64,000 nucleotides of DNA from positions 15,028 through 79,027 of the forward strand of contig CAZNCQ010000004.1 of NCBI GenBank assembly GCA_964571275.1. Direction: 5' to 3'. Positions 1 to 7,842 of the stretch are shown in pieces. Every line of letters begins with the position of its first letter. Within the stretch, counting starts at the first letter, position 1. This DNA comes from DASRQZ01 sp964571275 (GTDB lineage Bacteria > Myxococcota_A > Polyangia > Fen-1088). The notes below the pieces were generated by a model. It did no database searches. It was given only the letters and a program-made list of their open reading frames with translations, and was not told the origin of the DNA. Both the position numbers and the translations under genes were made by a program.

Positions 1-17
1 CGGCACCTTAAGGCCCG

Positions 18-371
18 TCAGGGTTGTGCGCCCTGTGCCACCCAATCGAACAGGATCTGGTACTCGACGGGGTTGCCGTCGAAATAGGCCGGGGCGTTGG
101 TCCAATCGGTCATCGACGTGCTCTCGGTCGTCTGGGGCATGCGCCGATCGCCGTAGGCCGCGCTATAGCGGTTGCCCCGACTGCCGTACCACGCCAGCCC
201 CAGCGTCGACGTACCCGCCGATTCATCGGGCCGCGCGCGCTGAAGGATGTCGGACAGAGCGGGAGCGCCGGGCTCGACGAGGAATTCCGCTTTGGTCACC
301 GCTTGAACACACGCCGCCTGGGCGAGCGCATCGCCGGGCGTTGCTTCCGCGCAATCCTGCGTCTGCTCAGT
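18..371 (-). pseudogene. 5'-truncated cytochrome c-like domain fragment
   Basis: The reading frame is open from an in-frame TAG at 372-374 down to a TGA at 18-20 and has no ATG. The only candidate start is a GTG at 297-299, which would give 93 residues and leave about 24 plausible coding codons upstream unused. The C-terminus has an RMPQ loop followed about 35 residues later by WVAQGAQ. This pattern resembles the distal-Met half of c-type cytochrome domains, but no CxxCH haem site is present. The simplest reading is a gene that lost its 5' end or carries a frameshift. A different-frame ATG at 398-400 opens a 34-codon Arg-rich peptide whose TGA overlaps the GTG, so translational coupling is an alternative. 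An AT-rich Fur-like element lies directly upstream. Family assignment is weak. Confidence 0.4.
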
Positions 372-384
372 CTAAAAATAAAAA

Positions 385-399
385 TCATATTCAATTTCA
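385..399 (-). promoter_or_regulatory. Weak Fur-box-like element with -10 hexamer
   Basis: Read on the minus strand, TGAAATTGAATATGA matches the 7-1-7 Fur consensus (TGATAAT-n-ATTATCA) at 10 of 14 positions. It sits in a short AT-rich island (371-405) in otherwise about 70% GC DNA. It overlaps a TATGAT hexamer (384-389 on the plus strand) that could serve as a -10, but no good -35 is visible. It resembles the two stronger Fur boxes at 15384 and 18331. The call is inference. Confidence 0.35.
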
Positions 400-455
400 T
401 TATTCCGGGACGGCGCGGGTGCCGCGGAGGTCCGTCCGATGTCCCTCCGGTGGGG

Positions 456-1841
456 CTACGGCCCGATGATCACCATCTCTGGCTGAAGACCGTGGACGGT
501 GAAGGGCGAATTCATGACGGGCTGCAGATTGCCGGTCGCGCGCTCGAGCGAAAAGGCCGACACCTGATCGGCGTCGTCGTTGCCGACGTAGACGAACCGG
601 CCGCTCGGATCGATCGCGACCGAGTACGGCAGGGTGTGGGCGTCGAACGGCGAGGTGTCGACACCTCCAAACACGCCGGCGGTGTCGAGGCGATAGGCGG
701 TGAGCGGGCCCGCGCTGTCGCTGGCCCAGAGGAACTGCCCCAGCGGATCGACGGCGACGTCGACCGCCAGGTTGTCCGACTGCGCGCCCGGGTGCGGCGA
801 GTCGTCGAGCTCTCGCAGGTCGCCGCTGGTCGGATCGACCGCGAGCACGTGCACGCCGAAGGCGCTGTCATAGAGGAAGTTGCCGTTCGGGTGCGCCGCC
901 AACGCGCCGCCAAAGATCGTCGTGGCGAAGGGCGAATGGTCGGTCTCCTGCGGGGCGCCGGACGTCGCATCGAGCTTGAAGACCCGGATCCCACCCACGG
1001 TCGTCGCCGACGACGCGATCGACGAGAGAAACAGGAAGGCGCCCGTCGGATGAAAGCAGAGGCCGGCCGGTGTCGCGGCGAGCGGGAACGGCGACCCCAT
1101 GATCGGGGTCAACACGCCGCTGGTGCGATCGATCGCAAATGCATAGAGCGAGTTGTCGCCGTTGTTTCCCACGTACAAGAACCGGCCCTGCGGATCGATC
1201 GCGGCGGAGATCGCCTGACCTCCGATCATCAGCGGCGCCGCGCTCAGGTCAGCGAGCGATCCGTCATCGCGATTCACGCGGTAGCCGTAGACGCGGCCGC
1301 GCAGGTCGGCGGCGTAGACGAAGTTGCCCGACGGGTGCGCCGCGACGGCGTAGAGCTGCGCGCCCGAATCCAGCGAGCTCGTCACGGGGATCAGCGCGCC
1401 GCTCTCGGCGACGATCCGGAACGATGAAATGCCGCCCAGGTAAGTCGCGACGACCAGGATTTCAGGACGCCCCCCGGCGGCATCCGATGCCTCGGCGCCG
1501 ACGTCGGCGTTTCCCTGGGCATCGGTGGCGCCGCCGTCGCCCGCCGCGGCGTCCGCGACCGCTCCGTCTTCCGCATCGACCGGCGCAGACGCATCCTCGC
1601 TGCGCGCATCGATCATCGTATCGACGCCTGCGTCGGTCCCTGCATCCGGGGTACCGCCCCGGTCATTCGCCGGGCCCGCGTCGACCATCCCGTCCCGTGC
1701 CGCATCCGCGCCGGCATCGACGGTCGCGTGGCTCGGTGGCGCCGAGCCGCCGCCGCAACCCGCGGCCGCCAGCAGCGCGCCGAGAACCAGCGCCGATACG
1801 AGGTTCGTAACCCGTCTTTCTTCGAGGCCCAGTGTCGTCAC
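456..1841 (-). CDS. Lipoprotein, lactonase-like seven-bladed beta-propeller
   Basis: 461 residues from a GTG start. The N-terminus is a lipoprotein signal ending in LLAAAGC, followed by an Asp/Ala/Gly-rich linker to about residue 120. The rest is made of propeller repeats that carry recurring phrases such as DPQGRFLYVGN, HPSGNFVYAAD and DPSGRFVYVGN, each paired with 'TSG.L' blade turns. This is the pattern of the 6-phosphogluconolactonase/YVTN propeller family. Exported members of the family are often binding or scaffold proteins rather than proven lactonases, so no substrate is assigned. It is probably anchored in the outer membrane facing the periplasm or surface. The next gene upstream (1920-2684) has the same orientation, across a 78-base gap. 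Confidence 0.8.
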   Translation of the reverse strand: MTTLGLEERRVTNLVSALVLGALLAAAGCGGGSAPPSHATVDAGADAARDGMVDAGPANDRGGTPDAGTDAGVDTMIDARSEDASAPVDAEDGAVADAAAGDGGATDAQGNADVGAEASDAAGGRPEILVVATYLGGISSFRIVAESGALIPVTSSLDSGAQLYAVAAHPSGNFVYAADLRGRVYGYRVNRDDGSLADLSAAPLMIGGQAISAAIDPQGRFLYVGNNGDNSLYAFAIDRTSGVLTPIMGSPFPLAATPAGLCFHPTGAFLFLSSIASSATTVGGIRVFKLDATSGAPQETDHSPFATTIFGGALAAHPNGNFLYDSAFGVHVLAVDPTSGDLRELDDSPHPGAQSDNLAVDVAVDPLGQFLWASDSAGPLTAYRLDTAGVFGGVDTSPFDAHTLPYSVAIDPSGRFVYVGNDDADQVSAFSLERATGNLQPVMNSPFTVHGLQPEMVIIGP

Positions 1842-1919
1842 ACTGTGATCTACGCCGCTGCCGGCGCGGAGTTTCTCGTCATTCTCCGGTTTGTTTTGAT
1901 TGGCTCTGATTGGGGGTCG

Positions 1920-2684
1920 TCACCCGCCCGACAGATACTGCTCGCGCACCGCGACGCCCGACGACAGGTGGCTCGCGGAGATGATCGCGACGTAGTCGTC
2001 GAAACGATACCGGGCGCGCGCCGTGGCCAGGGGTGCGCGCCCCAGCGCCGACGCCGCGGGATCGCCGACCCGGTCAGCGGGCGAGCCCAGCTGCGCCTGC
2101 AGCCGCGCGGTCGCCGATTCGAACGACGCCGCCGCGCCGCTCGCTGGCAGGCGCGGCGTGAACGCATCCACCGAGATGAGGTGGCCGCTGGGCGCGAACG
2201 TCAGCGCCAGCTCGTCGATGATGGGTGACCCCGCGCCGGATGCATCGGCGCTCGCGACGGCCGCCGCGGGCAGACGCGCGCGCGGCACCTGGTGGCAGCG
2301 CAGCGCCAGCAAACCTCGCTCGCGCGCCTCGCAGGCGACGCCCGCGCGCGCGGCCCACGCCCACACATCGGCCGGCGTCGACTGATCCAGCCGAAAGCCG
2401 AGCGCGGGACGCGCCGGCGCGCGGAGCGTCCCCTGCAACGCGTGGAAGCCAGACAGTCGCAAGCGCTCCACCTCGGCCGGCGACACGCGCGCCACGGGAC
2501 AGCCGCCGAAGCGCGCGAGCCAGGGACGGCCCCACGACGTGTGCAGCAGGCCGGCGCCCGCCGTCGCCAGCAGGATCGCCAGGCCGGCGCGCGCCGACCA
2601 GCGCCCGCGCGCCGGCCGGCGCGCCGCAAGCCCGGAAGATGGCGAGCCAGGCAGCGACGAAGATGGCGAGGTCATGGCGCTCAT
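1920..2684 (-). CDS. Hypothetical single-pass membrane protein
   Basis: 254 residues from an ATG at 2682-2684; a GTG one codon earlier is also possible. The cytoplasmic N-terminus is Ser/Arg/Pro-rich, followed by one hydrophobic segment (about residues 33-49, LAILLATAGAGLL). The roughly 190-residue extracytoplasmic part contains several cysteines (GGCPVAR, GVACEA, LALRCH). I recognise no family. The start codon overlaps the stop of the upstream globin-like lipoprotein gene, which indicates translational coupling and a shared transcript. A role connected with that haem protein is inference from position only. Confidence 0.6.
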   Translation of the reverse strand: MSAMTSPSSSLPGSPSSGLAARRPARGRWSARAGLAILLATAGAGLLHTSWGRPWLARFGGCPVARVSPAEVERLRLSGFHALQGTLRAPARPALGFRLDQSTPADVWAWAARAGVACEARERGLLALRCHQVPRARLPAAAVASADASGAGSPIIDELALTFAPSGHLISVDAFTPRLPASGAAASFESATARLQAQLGSPADRVGDPAASALGRAPLATARARYRFDDYVAIISASHLSSGVAVREQYLSGG

Positions 2685-3298
2685 CACTGCCCGCCGGCGG
2701 CGTCAGCGGTCCCGCCGTCGCACGCGTTGTAGGTCACCGGTGTTGGCGACACGATCGCGCCCTTGAGCGGCGCGACGGCCGCCGCGATGGTGCCGACGTC
2801 TTCCTGGCTGACGCCGTCGGCGAGCAACACGCCGCCCAGATCCATCACGAACTTGTCGAAGACGTCGCCGGGGATTCCGAGGCCATTGTGGATGGTCTGC
2901 ATGTCGACGCAGGTATCGCCTTCGTCGTTCACGCCCGGATAGGTCGCGGGCCCGCCCATCACCGCCGTGAACTGCAAGCGCAAGCAGCTCTTGATGCGCG
3001 CGACGCTGTCGTGGCCGCTGGTACCGACGGCCGCGAAGTACGGCGTCTCCACGCAGTCGGCCAGCACGCCCGCGACCGCGTCGTCGACCACCTTGGGGAT
3101 CGCGCTGCCATACTTGACGTAGAGGGGTCCGAAGCCGGCGTCACTCCCGCCGCCGGCGCCGCCCGCCGAGCCACTCGCGCCGCCCATGCCGGCGCTGTCG
3201 CCGCTGCTCGACGAGCAGGCGGTGGCAATCACGCAAGTGATCGCCACCGAGGCGACCATCGATATCATCACAATCGAGTTACCAACCTTCTTCTGCAT
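2684..3298 (-). CDS. Lipoprotein with group I truncated-haemoglobin-like domain
   Basis: 204 residues. The lipoprotein signal ends in VIATAC (Cys28) and is followed by a Gly/Ser/Ala linker to about residue 57. Residues 58-185 follow the truncated-globin layout: LYVKYG at the start, AIPKVVDDAVAGVL in the A/B helices, ARIKSCLRLQF, a GGPATYPG turn, then MQTIHNGLGI, in which His137 occupies the proximal haem position of the family's MxxxHxGxxI motif, and a final APLKGAIV helix. Cysteines 82, 105, 130 and 193 could form two disulfides, which fits an exported protein. Bacterial truncated haemoglobins are normally cytosolic, so the anchor is unusual. A GGAGGAACGG ribosome site precedes the ATG. The gene is divergent from the ECF sigma gene at 3392. 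The fold call is from motif reading only. Confidence 0.7.
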   Translation of the reverse strand: MQKKVGNSIVMISMVASVAITCVIATACSSSSGDSAGMGGASGSAGGAGGGSDAGFGPLYVKYGSAIPKVVDDAVAGVLADCVETPYFAAVGTSGHDSVARIKSCLRLQFTAVMGGPATYPGVNDEGDTCVDMQTIHNGLGIPGDVFDKFVMDLGGVLLADGVSQEDVGTIAAAVAPLKGAIVSPTPVTYNACDGGTADAAGGQ

Positions 3299-3391
3299 CC
3301 GTTCCTCCCGTGCTCGCGGTTTTCGTCCCGGCGTCTCCGCCGTTCGCCCGACCGATACGTCGCGAGGAGCGAAACGGATCCATTCGGCGCG

Positions 3392-4129
3392 ATGACGAAA
3401 AAATCCGCATCGGCGAGAGATCCAACCACCTCGACCCCGCGTAGCAGTCTCGCCATGGTCAGCGCCGTCCCCGCCTCATCGCTGCGGCAGCTTGCTGCGT
3501 CAGGCGATGCGTCCGGTCCCCGTGTTAAGGTCGCGCTGACCGTGGACGCAACCAGCTCCGACGGCGACCGATGGCTCGTCGCGATCGCCGAGCGCGGGGA
3601 TCGCGATGCCTTCGCGCGCCTCTTCGCCTGGTTCGCCCCGCGGGTCAAGGCGCAGCTGGTGCTGGCGGGCGCGGGCGAGAGCGCCGAGGAGCTGGTTCAG
3701 GAAGTCATGTTGAAGGTGTGGCGACGAGCGGGGCAATTCGATCCGAACCGTGGCTCGGCGGCGACCTGGATCCACGCGATCGCGCGCAACGCGCTCCGCA
3801 GCCACCAGCGCGGACCGCAGCAAGCCGAGCAACCGAGCGCCGACAGCGACGGCGCCCTGGATCTCGAAGCTCACGCCCACGTCGACGCCGTGGGCGACCG
3901 CGGCCCGGAGGATGCCGCGTTGCAGATGGAGTGGCGACGCGTGCTGGGATCGGCGCTGGCGTCACTTCCGCCCGAGCAATACGACGTGCTGCGCGGTGCC
4001 TACTTCTCTGGACGCACGCTGCGCGACGTCGCCGAGGAACGAAAGGTGTCGCTCGGAACCGTCAAAACCCGCGCCCGCCTGGCGCTCGCGCGCCTGCGAG
4101 GCATCCTGGAAAGTCGGTGGGAACGATGA
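3392..4129 (+). CDS. ECF sigma factor (RpoE/ECF11-like)
   Basis: 245 residues from the ATG at 3392; an in-frame ATG at 3455 would give a more typical length. Region 2 is at about residues 65-140 (AFARLFAWFAPRVKAQL, EELVQEVMLKVWRRA, TWIHAIARN). Region 4 is at about 188-240 (LPPEQYDVLRGAYFSGRTLRDVAEE, then the helix-turn-helix SLGTVKTRARLAL). There is no SnoaL-like extension. The gene overlaps the downstream ChrR-type anti-sigma gene by ATGA, the same arrangement as rpoE-chrR of Rhodobacter, which responds to singlet oxygen. Which stress is sensed here is inference. The divergent globin lipoprotein at 2684-3298 is a candidate target because of its position. Confidence 0.85.
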   Translation: MTKKSASARDPTTSTPRSSLAMVSAVPASSLRQLAASGDASGPRVKVALTVDATSSDGDRWLVAIAERGDRDAFARLFAWFAPRVKAQLVLAGAGESAEELVQEVMLKVWRRAGQFDPNRGSAATWIHAIARNALRSHQRGPQQAEQPSADSDGALDLEAHAHVDAVGDRGPEDAALQMEWRRVLGSALASLPPEQYDVLRGAYFSGRTLRDVAEERKVSLGTVKTRARLALARLRGILESRWER

Positions 4130-4842
4130 TGGCCGCGAACCAAACGCCCCGTGCGCCGATCGACCCCGCTCACCACGTCGGCGACGCAGAGTTGCTGGAG
4201 CACGCCGTGGGCGCGTGCGACGAAGCAGTGTCGCTGGCTGTCGCGTGCCATCTGGCGATGTGCGGGGCCTGCCGCGCGCAGATGCGCCGGCTCGACGCGA
4301 TCGGCGGCGCGTTGCTGGAAGCGCAGGCCCCGGGCGAGCTCGACGCGAACGCTCTCGAGACGGTTCTGGCCCGGCTCGACGAACCGCGCGGTGCGGAGGA
4401 CCTGGCGCGCGCGCCCGCGGCAAGCGTTCCCATCTTGGCCGGCGACGGCGCGCTCGCCAGGATCGACCTGCCCGCGCCGCTGCGGCGGCGCGTGGCCCGG
4501 CTGGCGCAGGCGCGCTGGCGCTACGTCGCGCCCGGCGTGCGCGGCATCGATCTGCCTGTGGGATCCGGAACAGCGAAGGCGCAGCTCCTGAGCCTCCGGC
4601 CGGGGCTGACGATCCCGCGCCACGATCACGGCGCGCTCGAGGTGACGCTGGTGCTCACCGGCGCGTTGCTCGACGAGGACGGGCGGCTCGCGCGCGGCGA
4701 CGTCCTGTTTCGCGAGCCCGGCCAGCGTCACCGGCAAAACGTCGAGCCCGGCGAAGACTGCGTCTCGCTGGTGGTCAACGCCGGCAGCTTCGTGCCGCTG
4801 ACCTGGACGGGGCGGCTGCTGCGCCTGATCGCGCGCCCGTAG
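4126..4842 (+). CDS. ChrR-type zinc/cupin anti-sigma factor
   Basis: 238 residues. The N-terminal zinc anti-sigma module carries the HxxxCxxC motif (HLAMCGAC, about residues 42-49), which binds the sigma factor. The C-terminal cupin module has PRHDHGALE, giving two His and one Glu with the spacing of the ChrR metal site, and the fourth ligand in PGQRH. All four metal ligands of the family therefore appear to be present, so the sensor domain is probably functional. In the family, loss of metal or oxidation of the cupin releases the sigma factor. The first ATG (4126) overlaps the sigma stop; a second ATG follows immediately. The protein is cytoplasmic, with no membrane segment. Confidence 0.85.
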   Translation: MMAANQTPRAPIDPAHHVGDAELLEHAVGACDEAVSLAVACHLAMCGACRAQMRRLDAIGGALLEAQAPGELDANALETVLARLDEPRGAEDLARAPAASVPILAGDGALARIDLPAPLRRRVARLAQARWRYVAPGVRGIDLPVGSGTAKAQLLSLRPGLTIPRHDHGALEVTLVLTGALLDEDGRLARGDVLFREPGQRHRQNVEPGEDCVSLVVNAGSFVPLTWTGRLLRLIARP

Positions 4843-4875
4843 GCGGTCCGCTGCCGACGCGCCGCCCGATCGCGC

Positions 4876-4904
4876 TTGTACACGCTCCGTCGCTCTTCTA
4901 ACGT
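4876..4904 (+). promoter_or_regulatory. Possible sigma-70 promoter for the CE2-type esterase
   Basis: TTGTAC at 4876-4881 and TAACGT at 4899-4904 are separated by 17 bases and end 8 bases before the ATG at 4912. The -10 match is poor, and transcription would start close to the start codon, giving a nearly leaderless message. Confidence 0.25.
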
Positions 4905-4911
4905 CCGCCTC

Positions 4912-6102
4912 ATGGGGCGCGCACGGAGTTGCCGGAGCTTTTCTGCGTTCGGCGCGCTCGGCGTCGCGGGGCTGCTCGCCGCGCAACCCTCGTGCCTGTC
5001 GTCGTGCGATCGCTCGAAAGACCAGGGAACGGGCGGCGCCTCGGGCGTCGGGGGCGACACCAGCGCGGCGATCGCCGATGCCGGGCTCGGCGGCGCGAAC
5101 GGCGACAACGGGAACCCGGACGTCATCGCCGCGGGCGTGCGCTGGTTCGGTCGCGTCGACACTGTGACCGATCCGGATCACCCGCGGTTCGCCTGGTCGC
5201 AGAGCGGCTTCGTCGCCGGCGTCACCGGAGGCACGTTCTCGGTCGATCTGAACAACGACGGGCCGTTCGTGTTCAAGGCCGTCGTCGACGGCGAGCCGCA
5301 GCCGCCGTTCTCGGTGCCCGCCGGCGAAGGGACGTACGTCGTCGCCGACGGGCTCGACGACGGCACGCACACCGTGGCGCTCTATCGCCAGACCGAGGGT
5401 TGGTACGGGAATTCGCAGCTACTGGCGCTGACCGTCGACGGCGGGACGTTGCTGGCTCCGCCCGCGGCGGCGCCCCGCCTGATCGAAGTGGTCGGCGCCT
5501 CGGTCAGCTGCGGCTACGGCAACCTGGGGACCGCGCCGTGCGGGTTCACCTTTCCCACCGAGAGCGCCTTCGACGCCTACGAGTCGGTGGCGGCGCGCGC
5601 CGTCGGCGCGGAGTTGAGCGTGGTCGCGATCTCGGGCCGCGGCGTGTACCGCAACTCCGACGGCACGCTGACCGACACCATGCCGCAGATCTACGATCGC
5701 ATCTTCGCCGCGTCGCCGACGCCCGCGTGGGATTTTCGCGTGACGCCCCAGGTGTTGGTGATCAACCTGGGCAAGAACGATCTCGCGGTCGGCGATCCCG
5801 GGCAGCCGTTCGTCGACGCCTACGTGACGTTCGCCAGCGCGCTGCGCGACCGCTATCCCAGCGCGTTCATCGTTTGCACGACCGGCCCCAACCTGGGCGA
5901 TGCCGCGCATGCGATCCAGCTCGCCTATGTCAACGCCGCGCTCGACGCGCGGCACGCCGACGGCGACGATCGGATCGACGTGCTCGATTGGCCCGAGGAC
6001 ACCGCCGATGAACAGGGCTGCGACGGCCATCCCAACGCGGCCAAGCACCAGACGATGGGCGACGCGCTCGCCGACCTGTTGCGCGCGCGGCTCGGCTGGT
6101 AG
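4912..6102 (+). CDS. Exported CE2-type SGNH/GDSL esterase
   Basis: 396 residues. The signal sequence ends in a possible lipobox (LSSC, Cys32) and is followed by a Gly/Asp-rich linker. An N-terminal beta-sandwich domain (about residues 65-175, starting GVRWFGRVD) precedes the SGNH hydrolase domain, the two-domain plan of carbohydrate esterase family 2. Block I reads VVGASVSCGYG, where the family normally has GDSxTCGYG. The nucleophile Ser and the CGYG that follows are kept, but the Asp is replaced by Ala. Block III is NLGKND and block V is DGHPNAAKH with the catalytic His. The likely substrate is acetylated or acylated polysaccharide. The start at 4912 is preferred over the in-frame ATG at 4876 because it gives a normal signal peptide. 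Confidence 0.8.
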   Translation: MGRARSCRSFSAFGALGVAGLLAAQPSCLSSCDRSKDQGTGGASGVGGDTSAAIADAGLGGANGDNGNPDVIAAGVRWFGRVDTVTDPDHPRFAWSQSGFVAGVTGGTFSVDLNNDGPFVFKAVVDGEPQPPFSVPAGEGTYVVADGLDDGTHTVALYRQTEGWYGNSQLLALTVDGGTLLAPPAAAPRLIEVVGASVSCGYGNLGTAPCGFTFPTESAFDAYESVAARAVGAELSVVAISGRGVYRNSDGTLTDTMPQIYDRIFAASPTPAWDFRVTPQVLVINLGKNDLAVGDPGQPFVDAYVTFASALRDRYPSAFIVCTTGPNLGDAAHAIQLAYVNAALDARHADGDDRIDVLDWPEDTADEQGCDGHPNAAKHQTMGDALADLLRARLGW

Positions 6103-6240
6103 CCGTCGATTTCGGTGAGAGGATCGACCTCGACCCGACTCTATGTGTGGCGCGGGGAGTGGCGCTGGACCACCTCCGGTCCGCGCGTCGCTCGGGGCGC
6201 GAGGTCTGTGCCCACGCCGAGCACGATGGGGAGGAACGAT

Positions 6241-7842
6241 ATGTTGATTATGACGTCGACGCCGGCGCGCGCCCGGACCGCCCGGCTCACGATCCTGAGC
6301 TCGATCATCATCGCCGGCGCCGCCGGCATCGGTTGCGGCGAGCCGCAGGCAGAGTCGGTCGCCGAAACGCAGAGCAACCTGACCGTGCCACAGCGCCTGG
6401 CCGCGTGCGCCCAGGACCCGCGCGTGGTGACGGGCCTGGTGACCGCGCAGATCTGCGCCGGCGCCGACATCTTCTTCCGCGAGACCTTCAACGGCAACGG
6501 CCGCGCGTGCGGCACTTGCCACCCGGCCGAGAACAACACCACGGTCGACGCCGCTTTCATCAACGCGCGCCACGCGCAGAATCCGGCCGATCCGCTGTTC
6601 GTGTTCGAGACCAACCCCGCGCTGGCCCAGCTCGAGATCCCCGACAGCCTGTTCGGCAACGGCGTGATCCTGGAAAACGTCGACGGATTCGAGGATCCGA
6701 CTCACAAGTTCGTGGTGCGCTCGGTGCCGCACGTGCTGTCGCTGGCCACCAGCATCGCCGCCGACACCGGCGACGGCACGACCATCCCGCCGACCGATCG
6801 GACCGGCTGGGGCGGCGACGGCTCGCCCGGTGACGGATCATTGCGTTCGTTCCTGACCGGCGCGGTCACGCAGCACTACACCAAGACGCTGGCGCGCGTG
6901 CCCGGCGTCGACTTCCGGCTGCCGACGTCGGACGAGCTCGACGCCACGCTGGCCTTCCAGATGTCGCTGGGACGCCTGAACGAGCTGGACCTGACCCAGG
7001 TCAACCTCTTCGATGCCGAGGCCAACACCGGACGGCAAGCGTTCCTGGATCCGCAGCGCGGCCGCTGCAACGTCTGCCACACCAACGCCGGCGCCAACTT
7101 CATCGACACGCACAAGAACCGGAACTTCGACACCAACACGCGCATCGCGACCGCGGGCCAGGTCGGCACCTTCGACGGCCTGCCGTTCTTCGACGCCGGC
7201 TTCGGCGGCCAGGGGCTGGCGCACCCGAACTTCGACGCTCTGGGCCTGGGCTTCAACAACTCGCTCGGCAACGGCACCTTCAGCCCGCCGCCGCTGATCG
7301 AGGCCGCCGACACCGCGCCCTTCTTTCACAACAACGCCTTCGGATCGGAGATCGAGGACGCGGTCTTCTTTTATCTCGGGCCATTCTCGGTCTCGCCGGC
7401 CGCCGCGCTTCTCACCCAGCGCTTCGGCACGCCGATCAACTTCTCGACGCCCGACGGCTTCGCGATCGGCCGCTTCCTGCGCGCGCTCAACATCGCGTTC
7501 AACCTCGACCTCGCCAAGCAGCGCGCGCGTGCCGCGCTCACGCTGTTCAACCGCTTCCGCGACACGCGCGTCGACGTGCAGATCAAGCTCTTGCAGCTGG
7601 CAGAGAACGAGCTCGACGACGCGTTGTTCGTCCTGTCCAGCAACCGGACGACGCAGCCGTTCTACCCGGTGTCGGTCGATCGCATCGGCCTCGCGAAGAG
7701 CGAGATCGATACCGCCATCACCTCACCCGCGTCGTCGCGTGGCGGTCACATCTCGAACGCGGTCTCGCGCATCGAAAACGCGCGAGACCCCATCGGCGCC
7801 AACATCACCTTCAACCTGGGTCAGGGCAATTTGATGTTCTAG
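6241..7842 (+). CDS. Di-haem cytochrome c peroxidase/MauG-like exported protein
   Basis: 533 residues from an ATG preceded by GGGAGGAACG. The signal ends in AGIGC (Cys32), so it may be a lipoprotein. Two c-type haem sites are visible: CGTCH at about 90-94 and CNVCH at about 276-280. Between them and downstream are FFRETFNGNGRACGTCH and DTAPFFHNNAF, which resemble conserved stretches of the bacterial di-haem peroxidase superfamily (FxHNG/FFHN). At 533 residues it is longer than classical CcpA (about 330), the extra being in the inter-haem region and the C-terminus. A role in peroxide reduction or oxidative protein modification in the periplasm is inference. The stop overlaps the stop of the convergent gene at 7839. 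Confidence 0.82.
   Translation: MLIMTSTPARARTARLTILSSIIIAGAAGIGCGEPQAESVAETQSNLTVPQRLAACAQDPRVVTGLVTAQICAGADIFFRETFNGNGRACGTCHPAENNTTVDAAFINARHAQNPADPLFVFETNPALAQLEIPDSLFGNGVILENVDGFEDPTHKFVVRSVPHVLSLATSIAADTGDGTTIPPTDRTGWGGDGSPGDGSLRSFLTGAVTQHYTKTLARVPGVDFRLPTSDELDATLAFQMSLGRLNELDLTQVNLFDAEANTGRQAFLDPQRGRCNVCHTNAGANFIDTHKNRNFDTNTRIATAGQVGTFDGLPFFDAGFGGQGLAHPNFDALGLGFNNSLGNGTFSPPPLIEAADTAPFFHNNAFGSEIEDAVFFYLGPFSVSPAAALLTQRFGTPINFSTPDGFAIGRFLRALNIAFNLDLAKQRARAALTLFNRFRDTRVDVQIKLLQLAENELDDALFVLSSNRTTQPFYPVSVDRIGLAKSEIDTAITSPASSRGGHISNAVSRIENARDPIGANITFNLGQGNLMF

Noticed and set aside
24..1427. Long plus-strand frame opposite the beta-propeller lipoprotein gene
   Set aside because: Arg-rich, without motifs, and antisense to a gene with clear repeats and a signal peptide. 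Typical of high-GC frame 3 shadows.
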